A stretch of 47,581 nt of DNA from Prolixibacteraceae bacterium (GTDB taxonomy: Bacteria; Bacteroidota; Bacteroidia; Bacteroidales; Prolixibacteraceae): positions 1-47,581 of the forward strand of contig JANQHI010000015.1 of NCBI GenBank assembly GCA_028282705.1, read 5' to 3'. The translations under genes were made by a program, and so were the position numbers. The notes below the pieces were generated by a model. The model had not been told where the DNA came from and searched no databases. It was given only the letters and a program-made list of their open reading frames with translations. Positions 35,222-46,237 of the stretch are shown here, piece by piece. Each line of letters opens with the position of its first letter. Within the stretch, counting starts at the first letter, position 1.

Positions 35222-35251
35222 CAAATATACACAAAAGGGAAGTATTTCATA
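35222..35251 (-). promoter_or_regulatory. Putative promoter of the ECF sigma gene
   Basis: On the minus strand TATATTTG (35222-35229) matches the -7 box exactly; TATG about 18 bp upstream is a three-of-four match for -33 TTTG. The start would be about 25 bp before the sigma ATG. Confidence 0.45.
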
Positions 35252-35398
35252 AAAAAAGGTTAGCTGGGGTGCTTATAAAACTTGATGCCTAACTGCATTT
35301 GGCAGACAGTAAACTCATTTTTAAATTAGGCTATTGGCTGTAGTCAGTAAACATAAGAATGGAAAGTTTTTTAATATTAAGTTGTCAAAAGTTAAATT

Positions 35399-35434
35399 AA
35401 AAAAAGCCTGTATCAAAAATTTGATACAGGCTTT
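35399..35434 (-). terminator. Strong terminator after the GH116 gene cluster
   Basis: A perfect 15-bp stem, AAAGCCTGTATCAAA with its complement TTTGATACAGGCTTT (35403-35417 and 35420-35434) around a 2-base loop. On the minus strand a T-run follows (35399-35405). It separates the GH116/GH29 genes from the sigma-fecR-susCD unit. Confidence 0.87.
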
Positions 35435-35456
35435 GGATCAACTAATCTTTTTTTTT

Positions 35457-38027
35457 TCAGATTGTAAACTGGTGGGCCTTGTTTTCAATTATTTGTTGGC
35501 CTCCTTCAAAAGTATGTATCCCCACACTTTTTAATTCAAATGATTTTAATTCTAATTTTCCGTGCAGTACTTCCAGGTTGACATTGTAACTATCCCCTTC
35601 TTTGCTAATATGCACAGTTCCCCATGCATATCCATTTGACCAGAAATGATCCCCTTGCTTAGGGGCAAATGCCATGCTTTGTTCAATTGCTGAATATTGG
35701 AAACCTGTTAAAGCCAACACACTTGCCCATGAGGCCATGGCACGTGCATAATGGTGGCCACATTCTGCCTCATCAAACGGGCTACGTTTGGCCCCATCAT
35801 AACGGTTGCGGATATTGGCAATTACTTTTAGTCCTTCCTCTTCCAAGCCTTCATATAACATCCCAACTGCTGCTGTATATTCAAAGCCAGTCATTACTTC
35901 AGAGAAATATGGGAACGGGACCTTTGGGCGGCCTTTTGGCCAGCTTGCCATGAGCAATGCAGACTCATCTCCAAGGGCATATGAACGCATATTGTTGAAG
36001 TGGTCAACCAGGCTTTCCCTGTGGTTATATTTCATTATGCTCTGCAAGGTAGTTTTTACATTTTCAGCTTTTGCCAAATAGCCTAAACCACAAATGTGTG
36101 CCATGTATTGCCCAACCAATTGGTCGACCAAACAGCCTTTTGCCAATTGGAAAACAGGGTCAGTAACATCTTTTGCCCCCATCCCTGAGCGAATACCAGG
36201 TGCCACATCCTCAAGGCTTTTAGGTGGCATAACAATCTGTTCATAATATTCACCATTGAAAAGGTTTTCATCTGTCCATTTACTTCCCTTTTCATAGAGT
36301 TTTTTGCACTTTTCAGCAAATTCTTTATCACCTAAAGCATCAGCCATTTCCGTTGCTGCACGTAAAGCCCCCAAATACCAAAATTGCATTTGTGGGTTTG
36401 GGCCAAAGTATTCCACATCCATGGTATTGTGCTGGCAGCCTTCCATTACCCCATCTACATCACTATCCCAGCCACCTTTTATCCAACTGAATGCCAGTGC
36501 ATTCTTTACATTTTGCCAAGAGCTTTTCAAGTATTCAGTATCTCCTGACAGTTGCCAATCACGGTACATTTTCATAATTGTACCCATTTGTCCATCAGCT
36601 GCTGCATATACCCATTGTGCATTTGCAAGTGGCAGCCCTGCCCTAAACGACATGCTCCCATTATCACGTGTAGCATAGTTGAACTCTACATCACGCATGG
36701 TTTTTGCCAAACTTCCAAAAAGAAAAGCTGTTGCTTGTTCATAGTTCCAAACATGGGTACATGAACCAGCACATGAACCATTTAAGTCCATGCATCCTTC
36801 CCAACCCATCATGTGGCCACTGGCAATCCTGAATACTGTTTGTGAACGTAAAGTGCTCAGGTTGAACAAGGCTGCCTCTTTTACAACATCTGGCAAGCCA
36901 GAACCTAAAAACGCATTGACAAACTGAAGGGATTTTTCCTCCATTTGGTTTAATTCAGGATGTACTTGCTGTATCACATCCTTTGCATCTTTATATTGGG
37001 TGGTATAATAATTCCCCACAACTTCGGAAGACCAGGCCTGGCGGTTTGGGAAATGCCAAGTAAGGTAAAACTGAAATTCTTTGGTCCCATTTGCCGGTAT
37101 TTCCTGGTTAACTGCTAAAGAAGCCATGGGGTCATTATCAATTAATCCTGGTTTTTCTACCAACTTGCCATCATCACTGAAATCGTCCCAGAAGTCAAGC
37201 ACTGCATTGCTCCAAGCATTATGTACACTGCTTGTCCTGTATGTTATTCCTGTTTCATTATCAGTTGTAAGTGCCATGGTGCCCCATGCAGGGTCATCTT
37301 CTGCAACTTCTCCAGGCAGAAAGTTAATCCCTGAAAGCTTCCCTTCCGAAAAGTATTCATTTTTATTTTTTATTGCCCCTTCATATGTCCTGTCACCTTT
37401 CCAGTTCAAATGAAATTTACTCCCATCTTTACCAATAAAATTCCTTATTGAACCACAAACGGAAACATTAATTGGCTTATTAGTTTTGTTTGAAACTTCG
37501 TAACGCAACACTGCAATAGGGATGCCACTTGCATCAGCATCTCCTGGCACCAAGGGGTTAAATGCTTTAATTTTTACATCAATAGGTAGGCTGTTGTCTG
37601 TTAAATTGACTACCCCAAATGGATATGCTGCATCAAATGTTGCTTTCTCAAACCTGGGAATCCCATGGTGGTCTATTGGGCGGCCTTCCATGTCTTGGTA
37701 CTCATAGTCGAGCATTGGCCCCATTAATCCCTTCGTGTATTTTTGATCACCATCATTGATATGAATAGCAAAGAAAGGAGCATCATTCCCCGGAGTAACT
37801 GTACTGAAGCCTTTTCCGGGCCTGTTCATAATTTCCCAGTCAACCAGGTTACCACGGCCATTGATGGAAACAGTACCGGTTCCAATTCCTCCGATTGGCA
37901 AGGCAACTTTAGAGATGTGGTTTTCATCGTAATGTTTTAATACAGGCCAATCATTTTGAGCACTAAGCATAAAACCAAACGCCACTAAGGTGGCTGAAAT
38001 TAATCCTGTTTTAAGCATTTTATTCAA
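35457..38027 (-). CDS. GH116 glycosidase 1
   Basis: An 856-residue GH116 (GBA2-like) protein with a Sec signal peptide ending MLSAQ. The N-terminal beta-sandwich spans about 30-330 (ALPIGGIGTGTVSINGRG). The catalytic (alpha/alpha)6 barrel carries MMGWEGC, with Glu410 as likely nucleophile, and HNTMDVEYFG, with Asp537 as likely acid/base. GH116 members are retaining beta-glucosidases, beta-xylosidases or beta-N-acetylglucosaminidases. It is the last of three tandem paralogs; its ATG overlaps the previous stop by eight bases. The cysteines between the two motifs (GSCAGSC) may form a disulfide. Confidence 0.9.
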   Translation of the reverse strand: MNKMLKTGLISATLVAFGFMLSAQNDWPVLKHYDENHISKVALPIGGIGTGTVSINGRGNLVDWEIMNRPGKGFSTVTPGNDAPFFAIHINDGDQKYTKGLMGPMLDYEYQDMEGRPIDHHGIPRFEKATFDAAYPFGVVNLTDNSLPIDVKIKAFNPLVPGDADASGIPIAVLRYEVSNKTNKPINVSVCGSIRNFIGKDGSKFHLNWKGDRTYEGAIKNKNEYFSEGKLSGINFLPGEVAEDDPAWGTMALTTDNETGITYRTSSVHNAWSNAVLDFWDDFSDDGKLVEKPGLIDNDPMASLAVNQEIPANGTKEFQFYLTWHFPNRQAWSSEVVGNYYTTQYKDAKDVIQQVHPELNQMEEKSLQFVNAFLGSGLPDVVKEAALFNLSTLRSQTVFRIASGHMMGWEGCMDLNGSCAGSCTHVWNYEQATAFLFGSLAKTMRDVEFNYATRDNGSMSFRAGLPLANAQWVYAAADGQMGTIMKMYRDWQLSGDTEYLKSSWQNVKNALAFSWIKGGWDSDVDGVMEGCQHNTMDVEYFGPNPQMQFWYLGALRAATEMADALGDKEFAEKCKKLYEKGSKWTDENLFNGEYYEQIVMPPKSLEDVAPGIRSGMGAKDVTDPVFQLAKGCLVDQLVGQYMAHICGLGYLAKAENVKTTLQSIMKYNHRESLVDHFNNMRSYALGDESALLMASWPKGRPKVPFPYFSEVMTGFEYTAAVGMLYEGLEEEGLKVIANIRNRYDGAKRSPFDEAECGHHYARAMASWASVLALTGFQYSAIEQSMAFAPKQGDHFWSNGYAWGTVHISKEGDSYNVNLEVLHGKLELKSFELKSVGIHTFEGGQQIIENKAHQFTI

Positions 38028-40869
38028 TATTTATTGTTAATAGTTGATTTTCTTTAATTTCCAGGTTTTCAAACCGGACAGTCACACTGCCTGCTTCCCG
38101 GGAAAAGGTTAATGGGATTTCTTTCCCGTTCAATACAGCACTTACAGAGTTTGCTTTTAAGCCCTCTTTTACTGTTACAGTAAACTGATTAAGTTTCAGT
38201 TTGCCAAAGTTAACTTTCAACTTATTTTCCTGCGTACTGCCCTTTCTTTTCTGGAAAAAGCTTCCCCAGGCCTCGGCTGAAGTAAAAGGGGTACTAAAAT
38301 CTTCCGGGCTTAGTTTAGGGTTAAAAGACAATAATCCTTTAGGTCCATGGAAATCAAAGCCACATGCAGCCAGGAATACGCCATAGCTTGCCATTGAACG
38401 GCTATAGTGGTCGCCACACTCTATTTCATTATATGGGTTACGTTTTTTAGCCCCATAGCGTTCATGAACTGATTTGGTTATTGCCAAACCCTTTTCCATC
38501 ATCCTTTCATTCACCATGTGCGATGCCACTTGATATTCAAACCCATTCATACACTCATCAAAATAGCCCCCAGGCCCCAGCCATGTAGGTGATTCATCTG
38601 GCCGTTTATCCATTCCTGGCACTGCCTTTTCTGAACCTCCTTTGGGCCATGTACACATAATGGTCCCTGCCTCCCCTTCAGTTGCATAAATACGTGCACC
38701 TTTTATGGGTTTATGCTGTTTTTGGTAGATAAAGGCATCAGGGGCAAAATTGTATTTCCATATGGATTCTAAGGCTGAAACAGACTCTTTTACAGGTATT
38801 ACCCTTTCTGGCACACCAGCCTGAAATGCCAGGCTTTGCCCCAGCACCTGGTCTATGTGGCATCCATCATTTGAGTTAATTGCCTTAGGGTGGCTTGGGT
38901 CAGGTTTGTGGATAAAATATTCGCCATTATATAATTCTTTGACAATATTTTTTTGCCCAAGTTTTAAAATCGCATCACATTCATTTGCAAAAGTTGCATC
39001 ATCCATTTCTAATGCCATAGCTTTGCCTGCTGCCAGGGAGCCAAGGTACAATGAACTAATCCATCCCATTGGCCCATACCATGAAGCATCTAAGGTATTA
39101 TGCTGGCCTCCTTCCAATAAACCATCACGGTTTTTATCTTCATTGATAATGTACTGGACTGATTTTTTAATGTTCAAATAATTTCGTTTCAGGAAATCGT
39201 TGGTTGCCGACATTTTGTGTTCGCGATAGGCACGGATAATGGTTCCACAATGGCCATCATGAGCTACTGTTTTCCCATAATTCCCTGCCGTTTCATCCCT
39301 ATGCCCCATGCCTCCATCTTCACGGAAACTTAAGCCATAATCGATTTCTTCACGGAGGTAACACTCAATTTCTGGGAAAATACGTGCCATTGCCTGTGTA
39401 TAGTGCCACACATGTTGGCAGGTACCAGGGCAGCATTCAACACCTTCCCAACCATAAAAACGGCCATTGTTAAACCAAATAACTGTATTGGTAGCCAGGC
39501 AATCAATGGGGATAAAACTCCTGTCGAGCAACCAATAGGGCAAAGTAGAATTGTACCAAGTTTTATTCCACTGGCGTGTCTTACCAGCCAAATAAGTAAA
39601 ATTGGTTTGCAGGTGTGCTGCTACCTCACTGGCCGATTGAAAACGGTTATAATAGTGGCGTTTAAGGTTTTGAATATCTTTAAGTGCCAATAATTGCCCA
39701 CTTTCTTTCTTTTGCTGGTTAAGGTAGGGGAAAAACCATGTAATTGAAAAATCAATGGTTTTTGACTCACCAGGTGCCAACTCAAATCCACTTCCAATAG
39801 AACCTATGAGTGTTTGGGCAAATGATAAATTAGCCGCATTTTCCTCCTTGCCTGCATTTAATTTGTCGAATATATCAGCAGGATCTGTTTCTATTGGAAT
39901 GGAAGGTGCTACTTTTTCTCCCCCATTGGCATTTAAAATTGACAAGGCCATACTTCCATAACCATGCTGGTCTTCTAATTTTTCACCAGAAGGATGTGCT
40001 GTTGCACTTTCATTAACTGAACTTAACAGAGTAAGCCTCCCTTTTACCTTTTCAACTTTATTGAGCCTTTTTCCCCAAGCAGGGTCATTGGTAAATGGGC
40101 AAACTGCATTTTCCAACCATTTGGCAATTTCAACCTTAAGGGTTTCAGAAGAGGTATTCTGAACTTTGTAAGACATAATGGTAGCAGGTAAAGCTGATTC
40201 ATTGGCATCAAGAGGGATAAAGGGTGAAAATGCTTCCAGGTTTACCTGTACAGGAAAATTATCGTCCTTATATTTTACTTTTCCGATGGGATATTCACCC
40301 CTGAACTCAATATTTTCAAAGCCTTTATTATCGAGCGTCCTGACCTGTGGCCTTCCATTACTTGTTATTTTGATTACAGTACCCTGATCAACAGGACGGG
40401 TTTCCCTTGTAAAAACTTTATCAGGGTTAGCATAATGCCCCCCAAGTGTCATAGCTGCAAAACGTTGCCCATGGTCTTTCTCCCTGGAATATTCAGCTTT
40501 AAAAATATGCCAAAGCCACAAACGTCCATCCCCACCAAGGTAAAGGTGCCCACAAGCAATTCCCCCAACAGGCATCCCTATATGTTTCAACTCCCCTTCT
40601 TTAGAACTGAAAACTTCAGGTTTTCCCCTTTTAAACAAGGAATTTACCCATGTTTTGGATAGTTTTTTATCCTCAGGGACCAAGTGCTTTAGGTTTTCAT
40701 AGTCAAACGGACCTGCAAACGAAGAAAGGCCTGGGATTGAAAGTGCTGTTGCCCCTAAACCCAGCATCTTTATAAAGTTGCGCCTCTCAACATGATTGTT
40801 TTCAAATACTGCTGATAGTGGTTTGTCAGGATTTTCTTGACAACCTTCCTTTTTCTTATTTTCAGCCAT
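38020..40869 (-). CDS. GH116 glycosidase 2, Tat-exported
   Basis: A 949-residue GH116 paralog. The N-terminus carries a twin-arginine motif, RRNFIKMLGLGATALSIPG (Arg29-Arg30), after a hydrophilic 28-residue region, so export as a folded protein by Tat is expected. The sandwich contains MPVGGIACGHLYLGGDG. The barrel has FYGWEGVECCPGTCQHVW with Glu475 and EGGQHNTLDASWYG with Asp594. It lies 2 bp after paralog 3 and overlaps paralog 1 by eight bases. Use of a different export route from its neighbours is notable, and suggests a cofactor or folding requirement; the substrate is not known. Confidence 0.9.
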   Translation of the reverse strand: MAENKKKEGCQENPDKPLSAVFENNHVERRNFIKMLGLGATALSIPGLSSFAGPFDYENLKHLVPEDKKLSKTWVNSLFKRGKPEVFSSKEGELKHIGMPVGGIACGHLYLGGDGRLWLWHIFKAEYSREKDHGQRFAAMTLGGHYANPDKVFTRETRPVDQGTVIKITSNGRPQVRTLDNKGFENIEFRGEYPIGKVKYKDDNFPVQVNLEAFSPFIPLDANESALPATIMSYKVQNTSSETLKVEIAKWLENAVCPFTNDPAWGKRLNKVEKVKGRLTLLSSVNESATAHPSGEKLEDQHGYGSMALSILNANGGEKVAPSIPIETDPADIFDKLNAGKEENAANLSFAQTLIGSIGSGFELAPGESKTIDFSITWFFPYLNQQKKESGQLLALKDIQNLKRHYYNRFQSASEVAAHLQTNFTYLAGKTRQWNKTWYNSTLPYWLLDRSFIPIDCLATNTVIWFNNGRFYGWEGVECCPGTCQHVWHYTQAMARIFPEIECYLREEIDYGLSFREDGGMGHRDETAGNYGKTVAHDGHCGTIIRAYREHKMSATNDFLKRNYLNIKKSVQYIINEDKNRDGLLEGGQHNTLDASWYGPMGWISSLYLGSLAAGKAMALEMDDATFANECDAILKLGQKNIVKELYNGEYFIHKPDPSHPKAINSNDGCHIDQVLGQSLAFQAGVPERVIPVKESVSALESIWKYNFAPDAFIYQKQHKPIKGARIYATEGEAGTIMCTWPKGGSEKAVPGMDKRPDESPTWLGPGGYFDECMNGFEYQVASHMVNERMMEKGLAITKSVHERYGAKKRNPYNEIECGDHYSRSMASYGVFLAACGFDFHGPKGLLSFNPKLSPEDFSTPFTSAEAWGSFFQKRKGSTQENKLKVNFGKLKLNQFTVTVKEGLKANSVSAVLNGKEIPLTFSREAGSVTVRFENLEIKENQLLTINIE

Positions 40870-40871
40870 GG

Positions 40872-43454
40872 TTAGAATTTTAGGTTTATCAATATTTTAT
40901 CGCCCTCTGATAACTGTTTATCCAGTTTCAAACGAATAATACCATTTTCTGCATTGTATTTATATTCTTTTGAAATACTGCCATTTATTGTTACTTCCAG
41001 ATTTGCCAACTTTGCTTTTGTTTTCAGCTCAATTGTTTTTAAAGAGAGAAATCCATAGTTGAGTTCCAAAGAGTGCACTTGGAAATTTTGCCCCACTTTC
41101 TGCGAATATGCCCCCCAACCTTCAGCAGTAATAAAGGCTGATTTAAAATTATCTGGATTAATTTTTGGGTCAAAAGAAATTTCCCCATTTGGCCCATGGT
41201 ATTTAAAGCCAGAAGCACTAACAAATGCCCCATAGCTTGACATTGCCCTGGTGTAATGGTTTCCATATTCAACTTCATTGTATGGATTTCTTTTAGAAGG
41301 GCTATACCTGTCATGGATAGCTTTTATAATTTCCAATCCTTCGTTAGCCAAACCTTCTGCAATCATATGTGAAGCAGCCTGGTATGTAAAACCAGTCATG
41401 CACTCACTAAAATATCCCACTACCAGTTTTTCCCACTCATTTTTAATTTTACCTGGTGCTTTTTCCTCTCCCCCATTTGGGAAAGAACACATTACCGTGC
41501 CTGCCTCATCACCTTGGGCATAAAAACGCACTGGTTTAATTTTGGCTGTTTTTAAATAGCCGCCAATATTTTTTTGGAAGCTGTATTTGTGGATGGCTCC
41601 TAATGCACTTTTGGTTTCTTTTTGGGGCAATACCCTTGGCAAACCAGCCTGGGTTGCCCACGATTGTCCAAGTACCTGGTCGATATGGCAACCAATATTT
41701 GAATTAGGTGGCTCTGGGTTTTCAGGGTCTAGCAAATTGATAAAGTATTCACCATTAAAAAGTTGCCCTGGAATATTTTTGTACCCCATTTGGGAAATAT
41801 TTTTACATTCTTTGGCAAAACGCTTGTCCCCCATTTCCAAGGCCATAGCCTCACCTGCTTTTAATACTGCGTTATAAAGGCTGCTTATCCAAGCAATTTT
41901 ACCATACCACATCCTATCCAGGGTATTGTACTGGATACCTTCCAGGATACCATCAGCTTTGCCTGTTCTTTCTTTGTCGTGATCGATCATGTACTGAATA
42001 CTCTTTCTGATCTTTTCCCAATTGCTTTTCAGAAAAGTATTATCTGGAGACATGGTATGTTCACGGTATGCCCTGAGGATTGTACCTGCATGGCCGTCAA
42101 CAGCATAACCACGCCCATCATGCCGTCCCATATTACTTAACTCGCCACGGTAAGCAATTACCCCATCACCTTTATATGATAGCCCAAAGTCTATTTGTCC
42201 CCTCAGCTTCCTTGCCAGGTTTGGGAACACCCTTCCCAAAGCTTGTTCATAATGGAAAACATGTGTACAGGTGCCATGCCCCAGGTAAACCCCTTCCATG
42301 GCATAAAAACGCCCTTCATTATCAGGGTCGTCCGTAATATCATCCAATAAATAACATGAGGTGGTTGATAATGTACCAGTATTCACAAAAGTACGGTCGA
42401 GAAACCAGGTAGGGAGTGATGAGTTATACCATGTTTTAACCCATTTTTTTGTGGTAGACGATAATTGCTGAAAGTTATCAACCATATAATCAGCAACACC
42501 TGCAGAAGAAGAAAAGTTACTGCTATAGTTATACCTCAAATTTTCCCTGCCTTTTAAATGATGGAAGCCACTTTCAGCCCTATGCAAGTTTGGATAATAC
42601 CATGATAAAATAAACGATACTGTTTTTTCTTCAGTTGGTTCCAGTTCAACCACATCGCCAACTGCTCCGATAAGTTTTGTCCCCAATTTAACCTCGGCCT
42701 CTATTTTGTCCGATTTTTGAACATCGGTTAAGTTGTAGTCAATGTCATGAGGGGTACTTGGTGTTGCCCATCCCTTTTCAGGGTTTAAAAGCGTTAACGA
42801 CATGTTCCCCCCATCTGGCATTTCAGATAAGCCATTGCCTTTGGCACTGCAATATAGCTGAAGGTTATCGCCCACTTTTTGAACCTTGTTAATATGCACA
42901 CCTTTGTTTTGGCCAATAGTAAAATAATTAGCTGTGTTTTGCAGCCATCCAAACAGTTCTGCCTCTATCTTTTCCTTTCCTGTATTTTTTACGGAATACT
43001 CCATAATTACGGCAGGGAAAGCCGACTCGGTGTAATTGGTCGGGATAAAAGGTGTGTAGGCTTTTAACCGGACCTCCAGAGGAAACCCCTGCTCTTTATA
43101 GGTAACATTGCCAATGGGGTATTGCCCATTAAAAGAGATATCTGTAAACCCTCCTGTACGAAAAGCTTTCACGGTAGGTGTGATTGCCCCTTTAACCCTG
43201 ATGGCAAACCCCTGGTCGAACCTATTGTCCTGCACCATGGGGTTAAGGTAAAACTTATCGCCAGGCCCACCGGGCTTAACTCGCTGGATATTGAATATGT
43301 CCCAATACCAGAGTTGCCCATCGCCACCCAAATAAACCTGCCCGGAGCCAATTCCCCCTACGGGCATGCCAATGTAATTTAACTTATCGGTTTCAATGGC
43401 AGAAACTAAACCTACAAAAAGAAATAGCAGGAAAGTAAAAAATGTACGTCTCAT
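40872..43454 (-). CDS. GH116 glycosidase 3
   Basis: An 860-residue GH116 paralog with a short Sec signal peptide (Leu/Phe-rich, ending VSAIE). It has [17 protein letters not shown] in the sandwich, [18 protein letters not shown] with Glu387, and [14 protein letters not shown] with Asp513, so both expected catalytic carboxylates remain. It is closer to paralog 2 than to paralog 1 in these motifs. It is the first of the GH116 triplet. Its 5' part (43021-43380) has about 13 CpG per 360 bp, the middle of the gene about 6, so composition changes within the gene. Confidence 0.9.
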   Translation of the reverse strand: MRRTFFTFLLFLFVGLVSAIETDKLNYIGMPVGGIGSGQVYLGGDGQLWYWDIFNIQRVKPGGPGDKFYLNPMVQDNRFDQGFAIRVKGAITPTVKAFRTGGFTDISFNGQYPIGNVTYKEQGFPLEVRLKAYTPFIPTNYTESAFPAVIMEYSVKNTGKEKIEAELFGWLQNTANYFTIGQNKGVHINKVQKVGDNLQLYCSAKGNGLSEMPDGGNMSLTLLNPEKGWATPSTPHDIDYNLTDVQKSDKIEAEVKLGTKLIGAVGDVVELEPTEEKTVSFILSWYYPNLHRAESGFHHLKGRENLRYNYSSNFSSSAGVADYMVDNFQQLSSTTKKWVKTWYNSSLPTWFLDRTFVNTGTLSTTSCYLLDDITDDPDNEGRFYAMEGVYLGHGTCTHVFHYEQALGRVFPNLARKLRGQIDFGLSYKGDGVIAYRGELSNMGRHDGRGYAVDGHAGTILRAYREHTMSPDNTFLKSNWEKIRKSIQYMIDHDKERTGKADGILEGIQYNTLDRMWYGKIAWISSLYNAVLKAGEAMALEMGDKRFAKECKNISQMGYKNIPGQLFNGEYFINLLDPENPEPPNSNIGCHIDQVLGQSWATQAGLPRVLPQKETKSALGAIHKYSFQKNIGGYLKTAKIKPVRFYAQGDEAGTVMCSFPNGGEEKAPGKIKNEWEKLVVGYFSECMTGFTYQAASHMIAEGLANEGLEIIKAIHDRYSPSKRNPYNEVEYGNHYTRAMSSYGAFVSASGFKYHGPNGEISFDPKINPDNFKSAFITAEGWGAYSQKVGQNFQVHSLELNYGFLSLKTIELKTKAKLANLEVTINGSISKEYKYNAENGIIRLKLDKQLSEGDKILINLKF

Positions 43455-43682
43455 GATTACTGCTTAAAATAATTTATTATTTACGAATGTAGTTATTGGT
43501 GCCGTATAAGCAGGGTTTCAAATCATGCATAGAAGTATAATTATTGTGCAAGAAAAGGGAATGTAATACAACATCCCCCTCTTATCTACTTATAATTCTA
43601 TTATACTATAGAGCGAGCTGTTGAATATGAATTACATGTTGTGGCAAAAGATGCACTCAACACAACGATAAATAAATGAACT

Positions 43683-43707
43683 TACCCCGCTGCAAGCAGA
43701 CGGGGTA
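43683..43707. repeat. Imperfect palindromic hairpin
   Basis: TACCCCG (43683-43689) pairs with CGGGGTA (43701-43707); within the loop CTGC and GCAG pair as well, leaving one bulged A. No T-tract follows directly, so it is a repeat or RNA hairpin rather than a clear terminator. The rest of 43455-43743 shows no gene. Confidence 0.5.
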
Positions 43708-43743
43708 TCATTTAAGGGATTATCCATACTACCACCCTATGGA

Positions 43744-45948
43744 TTAATCCAATAAATCAATCTCAGCAATGGTTGCTGATGTTGTTCCACCAGCCCCATT
43801 TAGCATTTTGATTTTCACGTATTTTGCATTCACTATTTTCCCAAAACGAACTGTTCGGGGTGTTGGGTCATTTATCAGGTTTCCAAGATCAAACGTTTTA
43901 ATATCATCCCATTCTTCCCCGTCATTACTGATGCTGAACGTTCCTTTTTCGATCAAACCTTCTTTGAAATCAACAGGAGGTGTATAAATAAACCCACTGA
44001 TTGGTTCTGCCTTTTGGAGGTTGATTATCAGAACAGGGAGTTCTTTGCCGGAGTTCCAGAATGTTGACACATCACCATCAATAGCTAAGTTAGCGGTATA
44101 TTTTTCATCGCTAAAACCGGCATCAACTGTCCAGTCTTTCTTTATGATCCCAAATTCTGCTTCGGCTAAACTTCCTGCCTGGCCTTTATCAAAAGCCCTT
44201 GCTTTTACCTCACCCGATGGGAGGACAAATGGTTGCGTATATACCTTTGATTGAGCGGTAGGCCCTGTTCCATCAATGGTATAGCGGACAACAAGCTTAT
44301 TCATCAGGTTCTTTTGGAAATCAATGCCATGCTTTTTCCATGAAAAATTATCTTTTTTAGCCTCAATGGTCACCTGGCCATCCAAACCCCTCCTAATACT
44401 TAATTGAGGGGGGCGCGGTGTATAATAATGTGCTGAAACTTTAGAAACGGACGGATCACTGCGACCTTCAACGACCCTTAAACGAAGCTTTTGGGTTGTT
44501 ACTTCAGGAAATCTCAGTATCCTTTTATAACCTACCGAAGTTGCTTCTGCCACTTGTTCCCACGTTCCATTCAGCCAGGCATCCAACGCATGCTTTTCAA
44601 TCCGTTGCCCTTTTAGATGGATGGCTTCCTGTAGCATAAAACGGTTTAGCGTTATGGGTTTGGGTAAATCAATTTCAAACTTACCGTTTCCGTTTTTAGC
44701 TAAAACATAAGAATTTTCATTATTATCAAGGATCGGGCTTTCCCCTTTGGCATTGGCCAGTAAATCTGTTCCGTAGGTTTCCCTGATTCGTTTACCCACC
44801 TCTTTTAAAACACGTACGTCTTCATCAGAAAAACGCCCTTTACGGTTTGGCGGGACATTCAGTAAAAAAGTTGAGTTACCACCAACAGCACGTTCGTAAA
44901 TATCAAATACATCATCTGCACTACGGACCCGCTGCTTATCCTCATCACGGTAAAACCATCCTTCCCTTATTGATGTATTGGTTTCTGCTGGCAGGTAATG
45001 CAGGTACTTTGCCTTAAAAAGTTTCTCCCGGCTACCCCAATCCCCGTGCATATCCGGAAAACTATTTGCCAGGGCAGGGTCTTCATCAAAAGTAACGACA
45101 TCCCATTCGGATTCCCTTGTCCCCCCGGACTCATTTCCACACCAGCGCACATCTTCCTTACCAAAAATAACCGCCTCAGGGGCCAGCGTTTTTATTAGCT
45201 TTTTCCACGCGAAATAATTGTATTCCTGGCCTCCTTTACGTTTAGGGTGCGCACCGTCAAACCAAACTTCATGGATTGGCCCATATTCAGTAAGCAGTTC
45301 AAATAACTGGTTCAGGAAATATTCGTTGTAATCATCTACCTTAAACTTAAAGGTCGTTTTATTGGCAAACGGGCGGCCTTCAACCGGACGGGGGATGATC
45401 CGCTCAGTGTATTTACTTAAATTCCCATAAAGCCCATTCTTATTTTCAATCTGGTACAGATCGGCCGGTGACAGGTAAACCCCAAGCTTTAAGCCATATT
45501 TCTCACACGACTTTGACAACTCTTTAAGGATATCCCCTTTCCCGTTCCTAAAAGGCGAAGACATCACCCCATGTTGGGTATAACGGCTTTGCCACAAACA
45601 AAAACCATCGTGGTGTTTGGCCGTGAATACGATTAACTTCATGCCCGCATCTTTTGCAGTGCGGCACCATTGGTCAGTATCCAGCTCCTGAAGATCAAAA
45701 ATTTTGGGGTCTTCAAAACCATCACCCCATTCTTTTCGGGTGAAAGTATTAATCCCAAAATGGATGAAACAATTGTATTCCAGTTTCTTGTATTCATACT
45801 GATTTTTGGTCGGCAACACATTGGCAGCCTTCTCAATAATTGTCTCTTTTGAGTCTCCTGGCTCAACTTTAATCGTCCGTTGTGCCTTTAGGCCAGTGAC
45901 TACAAAAAGAGCCCATACTGATAGAATAAATAGCTTTTTAATCATCAT
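43744..45948 (-). CDS. Alpha-L-fucosidase GH29 with C-terminal F5/8-type domain
   Basis: A 734-residue secreted GH29 enzyme. A Sec signal peptide ends GLKAQ. The catalytic barrel has YNCFIHFGINTFTRKEWG, VFTAKHHDGFCLW (His112, His113) and HEVWFDGAHP, where Asp231 is the likely nucleophile. The length and absence of the usual GVYS start suggest the GH29-B (1,3/1,4-specific) type. Residues about 540-590 resemble a chitobiase-C-like segment (YTIDGTGPTAQS), and 605-734 an F5/8 type C (discoidin) fold that usually binds sugar. It lies upstream of the GH116 triplet after a 289-bp gap. CpG content is clearly higher than in the core genes. Confidence 0.93.
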   Translation of the reverse strand: MMIKKLFILSVWALFVVTGLKAQRTIKVEPGDSKETIIEKAANVLPTKNQYEYKKLEYNCFIHFGINTFTRKEWGDGFEDPKIFDLQELDTDQWCRTAKDAGMKLIVFTAKHHDGFCLWQSRYTQHGVMSSPFRNGKGDILKELSKSCEKYGLKLGVYLSPADLYQIENKNGLYGNLSKYTERIIPRPVEGRPFANKTTFKFKVDDYNEYFLNQLFELLTEYGPIHEVWFDGAHPKRKGGQEYNYFAWKKLIKTLAPEAVIFGKEDVRWCGNESGGTRESEWDVVTFDEDPALANSFPDMHGDWGSREKLFKAKYLHYLPAETNTSIREGWFYRDEDKQRVRSADDVFDIYERAVGGNSTFLLNVPPNRKGRFSDEDVRVLKEVGKRIRETYGTDLLANAKGESPILDNNENSYVLAKNGNGKFEIDLPKPITLNRFMLQEAIHLKGQRIEKHALDAWLNGTWEQVAEATSVGYKRILRFPEVTTQKLRLRVVEGRSDPSVSKVSAHYYTPRPPQLSIRRGLDGQVTIEAKKDNFSWKKHGIDFQKNLMNKLVVRYTIDGTGPTAQSKVYTQPFVLPSGEVKARAFDKGQAGSLAEAEFGIIKKDWTVDAGFSDEKYTANLAIDGDVSTFWNSGKELPVLIINLQKAEPISGFIYTPPVDFKEGLIEKGTFSISNDGEEWDDIKTFDLGNLINDPTPRTVRFGKIVNAKYVKIKMLNGAGGTTSATIAEIDLLD

Positions 45949-46237
45949 ATATAATTATAATTTACAGAATAAAACTTTTCTGCCATTAGGCAGCTTTATA
46001 AAAATGGAGCTAAGCAACTTTAGAGTAGAATTACCTTTTTATACCATTTTATAGACAAATTTACCCACAAAAATCAGTGGTATAATGCCGATAGATGTTT
46101 AATACTCAATAATAAACGAAGTGAAATTAGTGAGTAAAATTAAACACTAATCGGTATTACTTCAAATTATCTACCCCTCAATTACACCCCGTATGGAAAA
46201 CCTTTAGTGCCGGTACGGTTTTCTTTAAAAATTTGAA

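Noticed and set aside
43683-43707. Terminator of the GH29 gene
   Set aside because: The stem is good but there is no T-tract on either strand next to it; kept as a repeat only.
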